From positions 1 through 60,840 of the forward strand of contig WLRQ01000011.1 of NCBI GenBank assembly GCA_009697815.1: a stretch of DNA of 60,840 nt. Reading direction: 5' to 3'. This DNA comes from Actinomycetota bacterium. Lineage in GTDB: Bacteria > Actinomycetota > Actinomycetes > S36-B12 > CAIYMF01. The notes under the pieces are model-generated. The model ran no database searches and was not told the DNA's origin. It was given only the letters and a program-made list of their open reading frames with translations. The position numbers and the translations under genes are program-made. How positions within the stretch are numbered: position 1 is the first letter of the stretch; the number at the start of each line of letters is the position of its first letter. Of the stretch, positions 1 to 8,134 are shown piece after piece.

Positions 1-134
1 CCATGGAACTGACACTCGGCCACCTCGACGAGCGCTACGGAGGCGGGTCCCGCTATCTCGTCGAGGCGGGAGATCTCGCGGTCGAGGATATGAACCGCCT
101 GGCCGACGCACTGTTGATAGCCGACGAGAACTAG
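1..134 (+). CDS. C-terminal end of a tyrosine/serine phosphatase-like protein (partial)
   Basis: The frame is open from the window start and ends at a TAG at 132-134, so only about 44 residues are visible. The tail reads like the C-terminus of the bacterial tyrosine-phosphatase-like family (YGG-x-SRYLVEAG..., then a short helix ending in ALLIADEN). Two full members of that family lie at 1918-2736 and 49671-50435, and their tails have the same pattern of an aromatic-glycine turn, an acidic stretch and a leucine-rich helix. The catalytic loop lies outside the window. An in-frame ATG at 3 is probably internal. The family assignment rests on tail resemblance only. Confidence 0.4.
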   Translation, partial: MELTLGHLDERYGGGSRYLVEAGDLAVEDMNRLADALLIADEN

Positions 135-162
135 TCGGTATCCTCGGGTTCCAGAGGGCCGC

Positions 163-435
163 TCACACGTTGTGCTCTGACACGACGCTCTTGCCGGTGA
201 TCTGCGTGACGAGGATCTGGAGCGCGCGGTCATTGGGGATGAACGCGGTCAGAGCCACATTGCCGTTGGCCAGGACACCGACGGCGGACTTGGGCTTCGC
301 CCCCAACACCGCGAACACGGCGTGGGTGACGATGTTGTAGTCGTTCCAGTTCGTGTTCCACTTATCGGCATACGGGGCAAGCACTCCAGAGAGCGGCTTG
401 GTACCGAGCGTGACCGCTGCTGTGACCCTCCATCG
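163..435 (-). pseudogene. Fasciclin-domain protein remnant
   Basis: This frame encodes about 90 residues resembling the middle of an actinobacterial fasciclin (FAS1) domain, including GVLANGNVALTAFIPNDRAL, the usual Thr-Ala-Phe-x-Pro-x-Asp block. An in-frame stop at 436-438 removes the expected signal peptide and N-terminus. The frame also stops at 163, soon after the first half of the domain, so the second FAS1 half (H2 motif) is missing. No start codon with a ribosome site is visible; GTG at 384 is internal to the conserved sequence. It is therefore most likely a decayed gene. It lies divergent to an ECF sigma/RskA-like pair, the arrangement in which mycobacterial SigK controls secreted fasciclin proteins (MPT70/MPT83). 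A sequencing error is the alternative. Confidence 0.6.
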
Positions 436-645
436 TCACCATCAGGACCGTGAACTCGGATCTTCCCGATGCATCCAAATGAATCTCCCCGGGGGAAGAC
501 CACGTAGACGGGAAGATGCAGAAGGAAGGGAGATGCGGTGTCGGTGAGCACCATGGTGATCGACGCCGTGGCGTTCCACACACACGTGGGCGCGGCTGAG
601 GGCGCCTCAAGTGGCGTCCGGTTCCCGCTCTGCCAGTCTTGGTCC

Positions 646-1194
646 ATGCTTTCTGATCCAGAGGTCGCGCTCGGCTTCCGCGACGGTGATGAAGGCTGCC
701 TGTCGGAGGCCTACGCGCGGTGGTCGCCACTGGTCTTCACGCTCGCGCTGAGGTCGCTGGGCAACCGCGAAGACGCCGAGGAAGTGACTCAGCAGGTGTT
801 CATCGGAGCGTGGCGCGGGCGGCACACATACAACCCCGCGGCAGGCGCCCTCGCTGGCTGGCTCGTCGGCATCACTCGAAATACCATCGCAGACTGCTGG
901 GCAACTAGAATCCGTGAGAGCAAGGCCGTCGGTGCCGTGAGTGCCGTGACGAGACCCGACCTTCCCGATTCGGCGTCAATGGATCGGGTGACAGATCGGA
1001 TACTGCTCGCGGCCGAAATCGCGGCGCTCGGAGACCCTGCCAAACTGATCATAGAAATGGCTTTCTTCCAAGACCTCACCCACGCACAGATCGCCTCTCG
1101 GTTGAGCCTGCCGCTGGGTACCGTGAAGAGCCACATCAAGAGATCGCTAGGTCGGCTACGCATGCGATTGGAGGCGGACCGTGACTCACTATGA
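646..1194 (+). CDS. ECF RNA polymerase sigma factor, SigK-like
   Basis: A 182-residue ECF sigma factor when started at the ATG at 646 (MLSDPEVALGF). A longer frame from 538 adds a stretch unlike the family. Region 2 (about residues 15-85) carries NREDAEEVTQQVFIGAWRGR, the core/-10 recognition helices. Region 4 (about 125-178) has the helix-turn-helix DLTHAQIASRLSLPLGTVKS that reads the -35 element. There is no extra C-terminal domain. The stop overlaps the start of the RskA-type anti-sigma gene by 14 nt, so the pair is translationally coupled and the sigma factor is presumably held inactive at the membrane. The adjoining fasciclin remnant suggests a SigK-like ancestry, but the sequence alone does not settle the ECF subgroup. 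Confidence 0.85.
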   Translation: MLSDPEVALGFRDGDEGCLSEAYARWSPLVFTLALRSLGNREDAEEVTQQVFIGAWRGRHTYNPAAGALAGWLVGITRNTIADCWATRIRESKAVGAVSAVTRPDLPDSASMDRVTDRILLAAEIAALGDPAKLIIEMAFFQDLTHAQIASRLSLPLGTVKSHIKRSLGRLRMRLEADRDSL

Positions 1195-1921
1195 CGACAC
1201 CACCCTCGCCCTGATCGCACTGGGAGAGACATCAGTAGCGGCCGACCAAGCGGCACATCTGTCCACCTGCGCTCAGTGTCGCGCCGAGGTCGCCAAACTC
1301 GGTGCGGTAGTGGCCACAGCCCGGACGATTCAGGGCGACGATTACCCGGTTGCTCCACCCGACGCCGTATGGAAGCGCATCGTCGAGGAGATCCATCGCG
1401 ATGATGTGCCCCCGGCCTCGTCAGCGCCAGTCGCTGATGTCCTGCCAGTCGCCAGCCAGCGGCCAGGTCGCGGACGATGGGCCATGTCGTTGGCCGCAGC
1501 GGCGGTCGTGGGTCTGCTGCTCGGGGCCGGCGGCACCTGGACGTTCGCGCGAACCGCGACAACTCCCCCACCAACGCAGGTGGGCCAGGTGTCGGTATCA
1601 ATTCTCCGCGGACTCGACACCCCCGCCGCGACCGGCCAAGCGGTCCTACGATCCGATTCGGCGCATATGCGCACCATGACGCTGACCGTCGAGCATCTTG
1701 CGGCCTGGCCCGGGGCGTTCTACGAGGTGTGGCTCATGGACCTCGCCCACAACCACCTGGTCGCCCTCGGGGTGCTCGGTGCCGACGGCCGTGGGGTCTA
1801 CACGCTGCCAGTAGGACTGAGCCTGACGGAATACAGCGCGATCGACGTCTCACTTCAACCGATGAATGGGTCTCCAGAGCACAGCGGGAAGAGCGCAGTT
1901 CGAGGCACCGTCACGACCTAG
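1181..1921 (+). CDS. Anti-sigma factor, RskA family
   Basis: A 246-residue membrane protein starting at GTG 1181, overlapping the sigma gene by 14 nt. Residues 1-80 form a zinc-associated anti-sigma domain with His26-x3-Cys30-x2-Cys33 (HLSTCAQC). One transmembrane helix lies near residues 101-124. The extracytoplasmic C-terminal half, with AFYEVWLMDLAHNHLVALGV and a final V-S-L-Q-P-M-N-G-S-P-E-H-S-G-K block, matches the RskA domain. It should sequester the sigma factor and release it after regulated proteolysis. The gene ends 4 nt inside the convergent phosphatase gene. No target promoter could be named, because the adjacent fasciclin gene is broken. Confidence 0.85.
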   Translation: MTHYDDTTLALIALGETSVAADQAAHLSTCAQCRAEVAKLGAVVATARTIQGDDYPVAPPDAVWKRIVEEIHRDDVPPASSAPVADVLPVASQRPGRGRWAMSLAAAAVVGLLLGAGGTWTFARTATTPPPTQVGQVSVSILRGLDTPAATGQAVLRSDSAHMRTMTLTVEHLAAWPGAFYEVWLMDLAHNHLVALGVLGADGRGVYTLPVGLSLTEYSAIDVSLQPMNGSPEHSGKSAVRGTVTT

Positions 1922-2736
1922 CGAACGGCCTCGGGCTCGAGGAGCCCCTCACGCAACCGCGTGAGAACGGATTCGTCGATGCCGCCCTCTGCCACGAGAT
2001 AGGCCCCCGCGGACCCGTACTTCTCGTAGATGAACGCAAGGGCGATCTCCATGGCCTCCGCGGGTGTCTCGAACAGGACGCGCGCGTCCTCGATCGCAAC
2101 TCCGGCCTCGGCGAACATCTCCACGAAGCCCTGCGCGCGATCGGGCCGGTTGCGCCCGGTCTGGACGTAGTCGTCGACAATCACCTCGAGCGGCACCCCG
2201 AGGACGTCGAGGAGCAGAGCCACCGCGAGCCCGGTGCGATCCTTGCCGCCGGTGCAGTGGATGAGCAAAGGCCGCTGGGCCTGGTCGGCAATGATCGAGA
2301 TCGCGGTGGCGAATTCACGAGGGCGACGACTCAGGGCCTCGATGTAGAACTGGCCGAGGCGTTCGGCGGTCAGGTGGCTCAGCCGACCATCGAGGAGCAT
2401 GGCGAAGATGTCGTTGTCCGAGCCCGGCGCACCCTCGGGGATGGGAACCTCGATCACTCGAGCACCCGCCGTGGAGGCCCACAGCCCTTTGATGCGCTCG
2501 CACTCGAGCGCGGTGCGCAGGTCGATCACCGTGCGCAATCCCAACGGCTCCAGATGTGCGGCAAGGGCGTCGGAGTGCTCCGCGTAGGCCTCACCGCTGC
2601 CGGGCGCCGCGAGCGCCTCGGCGCGGAAGAGTTCACCACGCCGGATCAGGCGTCCATCGGAGGTCACGAGACCGCCGACATCGCGCATATTGCGCACCCC
2701 GTCGAAGCGGAGATGGCGATCTGCGGGCCCGGTCAC
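1918..2736 (-). CDS. Tyrosine-protein phosphatase-like protein
   Basis: A 272-residue member of the bacterial Tyr/Ser phosphatase family (Y_phosphatase3 type). The N-terminal signature DGVRNMRDVGG is followed by the P-loop HCTGGKDRTG, with nucleophile Cys161 and Arg167 in the C-x5-R pattern. The start is a GTG whose bases overlap the TGA of the upstream aldehyde dehydrogenase (GTGA at 2733-2736), so it is translated as the third gene of the P450-ALDH operon. A phosphatase of this type in a catabolic operon is unexpected. It could remove phosphate from a pathway metabolite or a protein. A second paralogue lies at 49671-50435. Confidence 0.85.
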   Translation of the reverse strand: MTGPADRHLRFDGVRNMRDVGGLVTSDGRLIRRGELFRAEALAAPGSGEAYAEHSDALAAHLEPLGLRTVIDLRTALECERIKGLWASTAGARVIEVPIPEGAPGSDNDIFAMLLDGRLSHLTAERLGQFYIEALSRRPREFATAISIIADQAQRPLLIHCTGGKDRTGLAVALLLDVLGVPLEVIVDDYVQTGRNRPDRAQGFVEMFAEAGVAIEDARVLFETPAEAMEIALAFIYEKYGSAGAYLVAEGGIDESVLTRLREGLLEPEAVR

Positions 2737-4184
2737 GATTGGGGGTCGCCGAGGATGGCCTTGACTTCGACGAACTCCTCGAGACCGAGCGGTCCGAGCT
2801 CGCGGCCGATACCGGAATTCTTCATGCCCCCGAACGGAGACACAGGAGGCATGGGAGTACGCACGCCGTTGACCCTAACCTGCCCGGCACGGATGGTGCG
2901 CGCGAGTGCGCGCACCGTGCCGACGTCGGCCGACCACACCTCGGCAGAGAGCCCATAGGGGGAGTCGTTCGCGAGCCCGACAGCCTCATCCAGCGACGTG
3001 TAACCCTGGATCACCAGCACGGGCCCGAACACCTCCTCCTGCACGATCTCGGAGGATTGCGCGACATCGGTGATCACCGTGGGGCTCACGAAGTAGCCAC
3101 GTGACGGAAGTGAACTGGCCGTGTCGTGAACGGTGGCACCGGCATCGCGGGCACGTTGCACGAAGCCCCGAATCCGATCGCGCGCAGCGGCGGATGACAC
3201 CGGCCCCATGGTGGTGTCGTCGTCTTGAGGGTCGCCGATCACGTACTCGCGGGCCGTGCGCAACGCGATCTCGACCGCCGCCTGGCGCTGATCCTCGGGA
3301 ACGAGCAGGCGCGTGGGCGCATTGCACTTCTGGCCCGCGTTGACGAAACAGTTGCGCACCGTGGTGGCCACTGCGATGTCGAGATCGGCATCCGGCGCGA
3401 CGAGCGCAGGTGACTTGCCACCGAGTTCGAGGGTGGCGCGCACGATTGCGGCCCCCGCAGTGGCACCGACATGCCGACCCACCGCGAGCGAGCCGGTGAA
3501 GGACACGACATCGAAGGCGCCCGAGGTGAGAAGCGCCTGGCCCGCGAGGGGCCCGGTGCCCGTGACGACGTTGAACGCTCCGGCAGGTAGACCGGCCCGA
3601 CGGGCGAGCTCGGCGATAAACAGAGCGTTCATGGGCGTGAGCTCGGAGGGCTTGAGCACCACGGTGCATCCGGCGACGAGAGCCGGCGCGATCTTGGCGA
3701 TGATCTGGTGCACCGGGAAGTTCCAGGGAGTGATCGCGAGCACGACGCCCGCGGCCTCGCGGCGGAGTGTGGTGCCCGACGCGTCGCGCTCCTCCCAGGG
3801 GTAGTCGCGGGCGAGGTCGGCGTAGACCTTCAACACCGCAACAGGGAAGCGCACCTGGCCAGCCCGGGAGTCGCGGATCGGCATCCCGATCTCCGAGCTC
3901 GCAAGTCTGGCGAGCTGCTCCCCGTGCAGTTCGATCTGCTCGGCAAGCCGATCGAGCACGGCACCCCTGGCCTCAGGTGCCATCGCCGACCAAGACGGCT
4001 GCACGTCCCGGGCAGCGGCGAAGGCAGCGGCGATGGTGGCCTGCGACGCCTCGGGAACCCGAGCGATCACTGCCTCGGTCGCCGGGTCAATGACCTCGAT
4101 CAAGGACTCGCCGGACACCGCGAGCCACGTTCCGCCGACGAAGCAACTCCCGGACGGGATCTCGACAAGGGCCGGCGCGCTCAC
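2733..4184 (-). CDS. NAD(P)-dependent aldehyde dehydrogenase
   Basis: A 483-residue ALDH-superfamily enzyme. Visible landmarks are ITPWNFPVHQ (about 151-160), KPSEL (178-182), general base Glu253 in LELGGKSPA, nucleophile Cys287 in NAGQKCNAP and EEVFGPV towards the C-terminus. The chosen GTG at 4184 overlaps the P450 stop (GTGA), and the conserved N-terminus begins directly after it. Any longer reading frame runs inside the P450 gene. Placed immediately after a P450, it probably oxidises an aldehyde, formed by successive oxidation of a methyl or hydroxymethyl group, to the carboxylic acid that the ring-opening pathway downstream needs as a CoA ester. The actual substrate is not evident from sequence. 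Confidence 0.88.
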   Translation of the reverse strand: MSAPALVEIPSGSCFVGGTWLAVSGESLIEVIDPATEAVIARVPEASQATIAAAFAAARDVQPSWSAMAPEARGAVLDRLAEQIELHGEQLARLASSEIGMPIRDSRAGQVRFPVAVLKVYADLARDYPWEERDASGTTLRREAAGVVLAITPWNFPVHQIIAKIAPALVAGCTVVLKPSELTPMNALFIAELARRAGLPAGAFNVVTGTGPLAGQALLTSGAFDVVSFTGSLAVGRHVGATAGAAIVRATLELGGKSPALVAPDADLDIAVATTVRNCFVNAGQKCNAPTRLLVPEDQRQAAVEIALRTAREYVIGDPQDDDTTMGPVSSAAARDRIRGFVQRARDAGATVHDTASSLPSRGYFVSPTVITDVAQSSEIVQEEVFGPVLVIQGYTSLDEAVGLANDSPYGLSAEVWSADVGTVRALARTIRAGQVRVNGVRTPMPPVSPFGGMKNSGIGRELGPLGLEEFVEVKAILGDPQS

Positions 4185-5395
4185 GAGTGGCGGAGTTCCT
4201 GCACGGTGACCGGAACGTTCGTCCAACCACGAAAGATGTTGTGGCGCAACCGCTCCGGGGTTCCGGCAATCTCCAGGGTGAGACCACGGTCGAGCATGCC
4301 GCGGTAGAAGGAGGCCATCTCGGCCCGCGCCAGGTGCGCACCGAGACAGAAATGCACGCCCCACCCGAACGTGAGGTGCTCGTTGGGGGTGCGGTCGAGC
4401 ACGAAGGTGTCGGGGTCGGCGAACAACTCGGGGTCGCGATTGGCAGCGGAGAACCACAGGACGACCTTCTCGCCCGCCCGCACCGTCTGACCGTGCAGCT
4501 CGAGATCCTCTGACGCCGTGCGCCGCATGGCGCCCACGGGTGAGACGTAGCGCAGCATCTCCTCGATGGTGAGCCCGAGCAGGTGCTCCTCCTTCGCGAG
4601 TCTCTGCCATGAGCCAGGAATCGCGGCGAGGGCAATGGTGCCGCCCGAGAGTGACTGGCGCGTGGTCTCGTTGCCTGCCGCGACGAGAAGGATGATGTAG
4701 GCAGCGATCTCGTCCCACGTCAGCGGCCGGTCTTCGACCTTGCCCTGCACCAGCACGGTGATCAGGTCTTCCTGCGGCCTGGCGCGACGTTCCTCGACCA
4801 GTTGCTTGAAGTAGCCGAGGAGCTCGTCGCGCACGTGGACGAGCTCGGATGCGTCGACGCTCTTGTCGGGATCGGCACTGGTGAGACGGTTGGTCCAATC
4901 AACCATGCGCGGGCCATCTTCGGCAGGCACGCCGAGCACGCGGGCCAGCACCAGCATGGGCAGGCGGGCCGACACCACGTCGACGAGGTCAAACGCGCCC
5001 TGCTGCGCCGTCGCGTCATCGATCAGGGTGCTGACACTGGCGTCGATTGCCTCCTGCCACTCGCGCACTTTCACGGCACGCAGGTGGGCGATGGTGACCT
5101 TGCGCAGTGGCGCGTGCTGCGGATCGTCCATGTTGTGCAGGCTCTGGAGGTGCCCCTCGACCTTGCGGCTGACGATCTGGGTGCCCTGCGCGGAGGACAG
5201 AATCCGGGCTTCGGTGGCGCCGTTGCGAACATCCTCGTAGCGGGTGAGGCTCCAGAATCCGTCACCGTCGGGGAGGTCGCTCCAGTGCAGGGGGTCCTCG
5301 CGCCGAAGCCGGGCCAGCAGACCTAGCTCGGCATCGTCGGACCAGGCCTGCAGATCCATGAGGTTGATCTGGGAACTGAGCACGGAACTGGGCAC
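4181..5395 (-). CDS. Cytochrome P450 monooxygenase
   Basis: A 404-residue soluble class-I-type P450. The heme ligand is Cys350 in FGWGVHFCLG. The I-helix oxygen-activation motif is AAGNETTRQ, and the ExxR pair of the K-helix is in EEMLRYVSPV. No transmembrane anchor is present, as is normal for actinobacterial CYPs fed by a ferredoxin; no ferredoxin or reductase gene is visible nearby. It is the first gene of a three-gene operon with an aldehyde dehydrogenase and a phosphatase-like protein, each overlapping the next by 4 nt. A possible promoter (TTGACT at 5469-5474, TAGCCT at 5445-5450) lies below a TGGTCTTACCA operator at 5484. Likely role: hydroxylation of a hydrophobic alicyclic or terpenoid substrate. 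The CYP family could not be assigned. Confidence 0.93.
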   Translation of the reverse strand: MPSSVLSSQINLMDLQAWSDDAELGLLARLRREDPLHWSDLPDGDGFWSLTRYEDVRNGATEARILSSAQGTQIVSRKVEGHLQSLHNMDDPQHAPLRKVTIAHLRAVKVREWQEAIDASVSTLIDDATAQQGAFDLVDVVSARLPMLVLARVLGVPAEDGPRMVDWTNRLTSADPDKSVDASELVHVRDELLGYFKQLVEERRARPQEDLITVLVQGKVEDRPLTWDEIAAYIILLVAAGNETTRQSLSGGTIALAAIPGSWQRLAKEEHLLGLTIEEMLRYVSPVGAMRRTASEDLELHGQTVRAGEKVVLWFSAANRDPELFADPDTFVLDRTPNEHLTFGWGVHFCLGAHLARAEMASFYRGMLDRGLTLEIAGTPERLRHNIFRGWTNVPVTVQELRHS

Positions 5396-5483
5396 AGGAT
5401 CTCCTCGGTACTAAGTGCGCGGAGGGCGCAAGGGGATTATCGCGAGGCTAGGTGGTGGACGCTAATTGAGTCAACATTAAATA

Positions 5484-5494
5484 TGGTCTTACCA
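5484..5494. promoter_or_regulatory. FadR/GntR-type operator, site 1 (P450 operon)
   Basis: TGGTCTTACCA is a near-palindrome one mismatch from TGGTCNGACCA, the core recognised by FadR-type GntR regulators. It sits about 90 nt upstream of the P450 start and just upstream of a plausible -35 (TTGACT, 5469-5474, minus strand). At that position the regulator could activate, or block a different start. It is inferred to be bound by the GntR protein encoded at 16029. Confidence 0.6.
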
Positions 5495-5581
5495 ATACCC
5501 GCGTCCGAACCACCCTGATTGGTACCCCTGGGGCACCATCTGGTCGAGCCGATCATGGGTCCAAGACGAGGCGGCTAGCCG

Positions 5582-5617
5582 TTGTCAGGCTGGGCAATCT
5601 GTCCTATGGTCTTACCA
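5582..5617 (+). promoter_or_regulatory. Promoter with FadR/GntR-type operator, site 2 (swivel-protein gene)
   Basis: A TTGTCA at 5582-5587 and TATGGT at 5605-5610 are 17 bp apart. The operator TGGTCTTACCA at 5607-5617 overlaps the -10 element, an arrangement expected for repression. The operator is identical to site 1. Confidence 0.6.
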
Positions 5618-5702
5618 AGTCGGAGTGACCGGCGCCACACTGCTCTGTCGGGGTGGACGTCGCGCCAGCGCCGGCGCGACCCCAAAACCCGGAGGAACAC
5701 CG

Positions 5703-8033
5703 ATGACCGACGCACCTGTGACATTCGAGCCCGTAGCCCAAGGGCTCAACGTCTATGAGCACCCCACTGTCGTCGAGGGCAGGGCCAAGTGGCTCGAGAC
5801 CCCGGCGGACGTCATCGCGTTCATCGAGAACGAAGAGCACCCCGAAGAGGTCATCGTGCTGGCCCGCGGTGGCACCACGACATTCCTCACCCTTGCCCTC
5901 AACGCAGGAGTGAAGGGTGTCATCACCCTTCAGGGCGCGCCCGAGAGCCACCTGGGCATCGTCTGCCGCGAGTACGGCATCCCCTGCATCATGACGGCCT
6001 CGTTCTCCAAGGGCGTTCGCACCGCACGCGGCGAGGTCATCCCCGCCGACGGTGTGCGCCTGCGCATGGACGTCTCCGCGCGGCCTCAGGGCTCGATCAG
6101 CGTCGAGGTTGGCGCGCCGGTCGACGACACCCCCGTCGTCGTGGCCGAGGGAATGCCCCCGGAGATGCTCGAGCAGATCATGGCGCTGCTGGCCAACTAC
6201 CAGGGTGTGGTGCCCCACGGCGACGAGGGCGACAAGATCATGCGCTCGAAGCTCACCACGGACGTCTTGTTCGTGACCGATGAGAGTGTGCGTCGTCGGA
6301 TCACCCCACTCGAGGTCAACGAGTACCTGAGCTACCTCGCCTGGAACGAGTGGGACGCACTTGCCGCCCGCGCGACCGAGGGCGAGTCCGGCCTCATCCC
6401 GCGCCAGGAGTACGAAGCGCTGGGCATCCTCAACTGCTGGTTCACCTTCCCCGAGTGGATCGAGCTCATCGAGGAGCGCATCGGCGTCGACGGCATGATC
6501 GCGCTTGGCGCCCGCGCCAAGAACGAGATCGGCACCAAGATCAACCTGCTCCACGCCTGGGCCCTGGCCTGCTCGCCGTTCTTCGGCCGCGGAATCGCGA
6601 TCGAGCTCGGCCTCCACGACGCCGCCTATGGCGCCGATCGTGTCGTCGACTCCCTCTCGCGGGTCCGCCGCGTGTACCAGGGTCTCTGGAACGGCGGCGA
6701 GATCTACACCTCGATGAAGGGCTACCGTGCCGAGCTCCTCGAGCGTTCGTGGATTGACCGCTTCGTTTCCGACCGCATTGCACTGGACAACGACGCCGAC
6801 CGCGATACCTTCCAGTTGTTCAACGCCTCCACCGAGCTCCTCGGCTTCCTGTTGCACTTCGACAACCGGCTCGGCCTCGGCGACAGCGGCCCCTACCCCA
6901 CCGACGACGGTGGGTTCGTCATCGTCCGCGATGTCTTCATCAACGAGAAGGCGTACCCGTGGAGCGACGTCACTGAGGGCCTGCCCTACGCGGTGACCCT
7001 CGCGATGTTCTTCCCCCCGAACACCGGGCTCGAGGTCAGCGTCACCGACCTCTCGAACGTGTTCACGAACCCCGCGAACTACCTGCCGTTCGTCAACGGT
7101 GTCGCGGTGTACACGCGCCAGGAGTTCGACACCCCCATGTCCGACATCAAGACCCTGACGCTGTCGGACATGGCCACTCTGCGCACGAGCATCGCCTCGA
7201 TCGCGTCCACCCTCTACCGCAAGATCGCGTCGATGACGACTCGCGAGAAGATCCTCGCGGGCGCCCTCACCTACACGGCCGGGTTCATCCTGCCCTTCGT
7301 CCGCGCGGCCGGTCTCTACGACGAACTGGTGGCCAACCACCGCTTCTTCGACCTTCACCCGATGACCGAGGGAAGCTACGACCAGATCACCGGCGGTGTC
7401 GCCGCCGAGATGATCCCGCGGCTCTTCCTCACCGGTTCGTGGGCCGTCCCGGTTCCCCTGCCGCTGCCCGTGGCCGACTTCCCCGCAGCCCACGCACTGC
7501 GGATCAAGGGCCTGTCGAGCGTCGATGCGATCGCCGAGTTCAGCGGCCTGTCGGGCAGCGACGTCACGGCGTCACTGGCGCGCCTGGCCGAGGGCGGCCA
7601 CGCCCGCGAGATCACCGGGCGGATGACCGGGTGGGCGCTCACGCCCGAGGGGAATGGCTCACACGCGGCCACGCTCCGCGATGTGCGCACCCGCAACCCT
7701 GAGCTCAGTGGCGCGTACACCGCGTTCCTTCGCCTGAACGAGTCCCTCAAGGTGCTGTGCACCGATGCCCAGAACGGCGCCTCGGGAATCAACGACCGAC
7801 TCGAGGACCTCAACGCCGAGATCGGCAAGTCACTCACCAGGGCCGCACTCGCGAACCCGTGGCTCTCGTCCTACCAGACACGTCTCGACGATGCCGAGTC
7901 CCTCGTGCTCGGCGGCGACGACAAGGCGCTGTACAAGCCCCTGAGCGGCTCGTACCACGACATCTGGATGGAACTGCACCAGGAGTTGTTGCTCAGCCTC
8001 GGCCGCGAGCGCGACGAGGCCGACGGCAGCTGA
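5703..8033 (+). CDS. PEP-utilizing-enzyme swivel-domain protein with C-terminal winged-helix module
   Basis: A 776-residue protein starting at ATG 5703 behind CGGAGGAAC. Residues about 20-130 resemble the phosphohistidine swiveling domain of PEP synthase, PPDK and phenylphosphate synthase, with candidate phospho-acceptor His83 in ESHLGIVCREYGIP. No ATP-grasp kinase domain and no PEP-binding barrel are recognisable. Residues about 130-590 are mixed helical sequence I do not recognise. Residues about 595-650 (LRIKGLSSVDAIAEFSGLSG... GWALTPEG) look like the winged-helix segment often attached to PPDK-like proteins. Its promoter carries the same operator as the P450 operon. It may be the phosphotransfer half of an unusual substrate-activation or signalling system, but the function is unknown. 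Confidence 0.75.
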   Translation: MTDAPVTFEPVAQGLNVYEHPTVVEGRAKWLETPADVIAFIENEEHPEEVIVLARGGTTTFLTLALNAGVKGVITLQGAPESHLGIVCREYGIPCIMTASFSKGVRTARGEVIPADGVRLRMDVSARPQGSISVEVGAPVDDTPVVVAEGMPPEMLEQIMALLANYQGVVPHGDEGDKIMRSKLTTDVLFVTDESVRRRITPLEVNEYLSYLAWNEWDALAARATEGESGLIPRQEYEALGILNCWFTFPEWIELIEERIGVDGMIALGARAKNEIGTKINLLHAWALACSPFFGRGIAIELGLHDAAYGADRVVDSLSRVRRVYQGLWNGGEIYTSMKGYRAELLERSWIDRFVSDRIALDNDADRDTFQLFNASTELLGFLLHFDNRLGLGDSGPYPTDDGGFVIVRDVFINEKAYPWSDVTEGLPYAVTLAMFFPPNTGLEVSVTDLSNVFTNPANYLPFVNGVAVYTRQEFDTPMSDIKTLTLSDMATLRTSIASIASTLYRKIASMTTREKILAGALTYTAGFILPFVRAAGLYDELVANHRFFDLHPMTEGSYDQITGGVAAEMIPRLFLTGSWAVPVPLPLPVADFPAAHALRIKGLSSVDAIAEFSGLSGSDVTASLARLAEGGHAREITGRMTGWALTPEGNGSHAATLRDVRTRNPELSGAYTAFLRLNESLKVLCTDAQNGASGINDRLEDLNAEIGKSLTRAALANPWLSSYQTRLDDAESLVLGGDDKALYKPLSGSYHDIWMELHQELLLSLGRERDEADGS

Positions 8034-8052
8034 TCCACAGCACCACCGCACC

Positions 8053-8099
8053 AACATGGCGTGAGGCCCGGTCCATCGGACCGGGCCTCACGCCATGTT
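8053..8099. terminator. Bidirectional stem-loop terminator
   Basis: A perfect inverted repeat of 22 bp arms around the 3-nt loop ATC, between the convergent swivel-protein and LLM genes. It is very G/C rich with no long T run, so it resembles the strong hairpins common in actinobacteria. Confidence 0.85.
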
Positions 8100-8134
8100 C
8101 GGATGTATCGGTCACTGCTTCCTGGACGACGCGC

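Larger units (their letters stand above)
5396..5702. other. Divergent control region between the P450 operon and the swivel-protein gene
   Basis: About 300 bp without a gene. It holds two copies of the same 11-mer TGGTCTTACCA, at 5484-5494 and 5607-5617, one facing each divergent gene, plus promoter-like hexamers for both directions. The stretch 5461-5490 is notably A/T-rich for this genome. Confidence 0.6.

Noticed and set aside
1477..2958. A 493-codon plus-strand frame running across the anti-sigma and phosphatase genes
   Set aside because: It is antisense or out of frame to two well-supported genes, has Arg/Gly/His-rich composition typical of shadow frames in GC-rich DNA, and matches no family.
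5604..7493. A 629-codon minus-strand frame opposite the swivel-protein gene
   Set aside because: It mirrors the codon bias of the real gene, is rich in His/Asp/Val repeats, and has no ribosome site or domain; the plus-strand gene has clear motifs.
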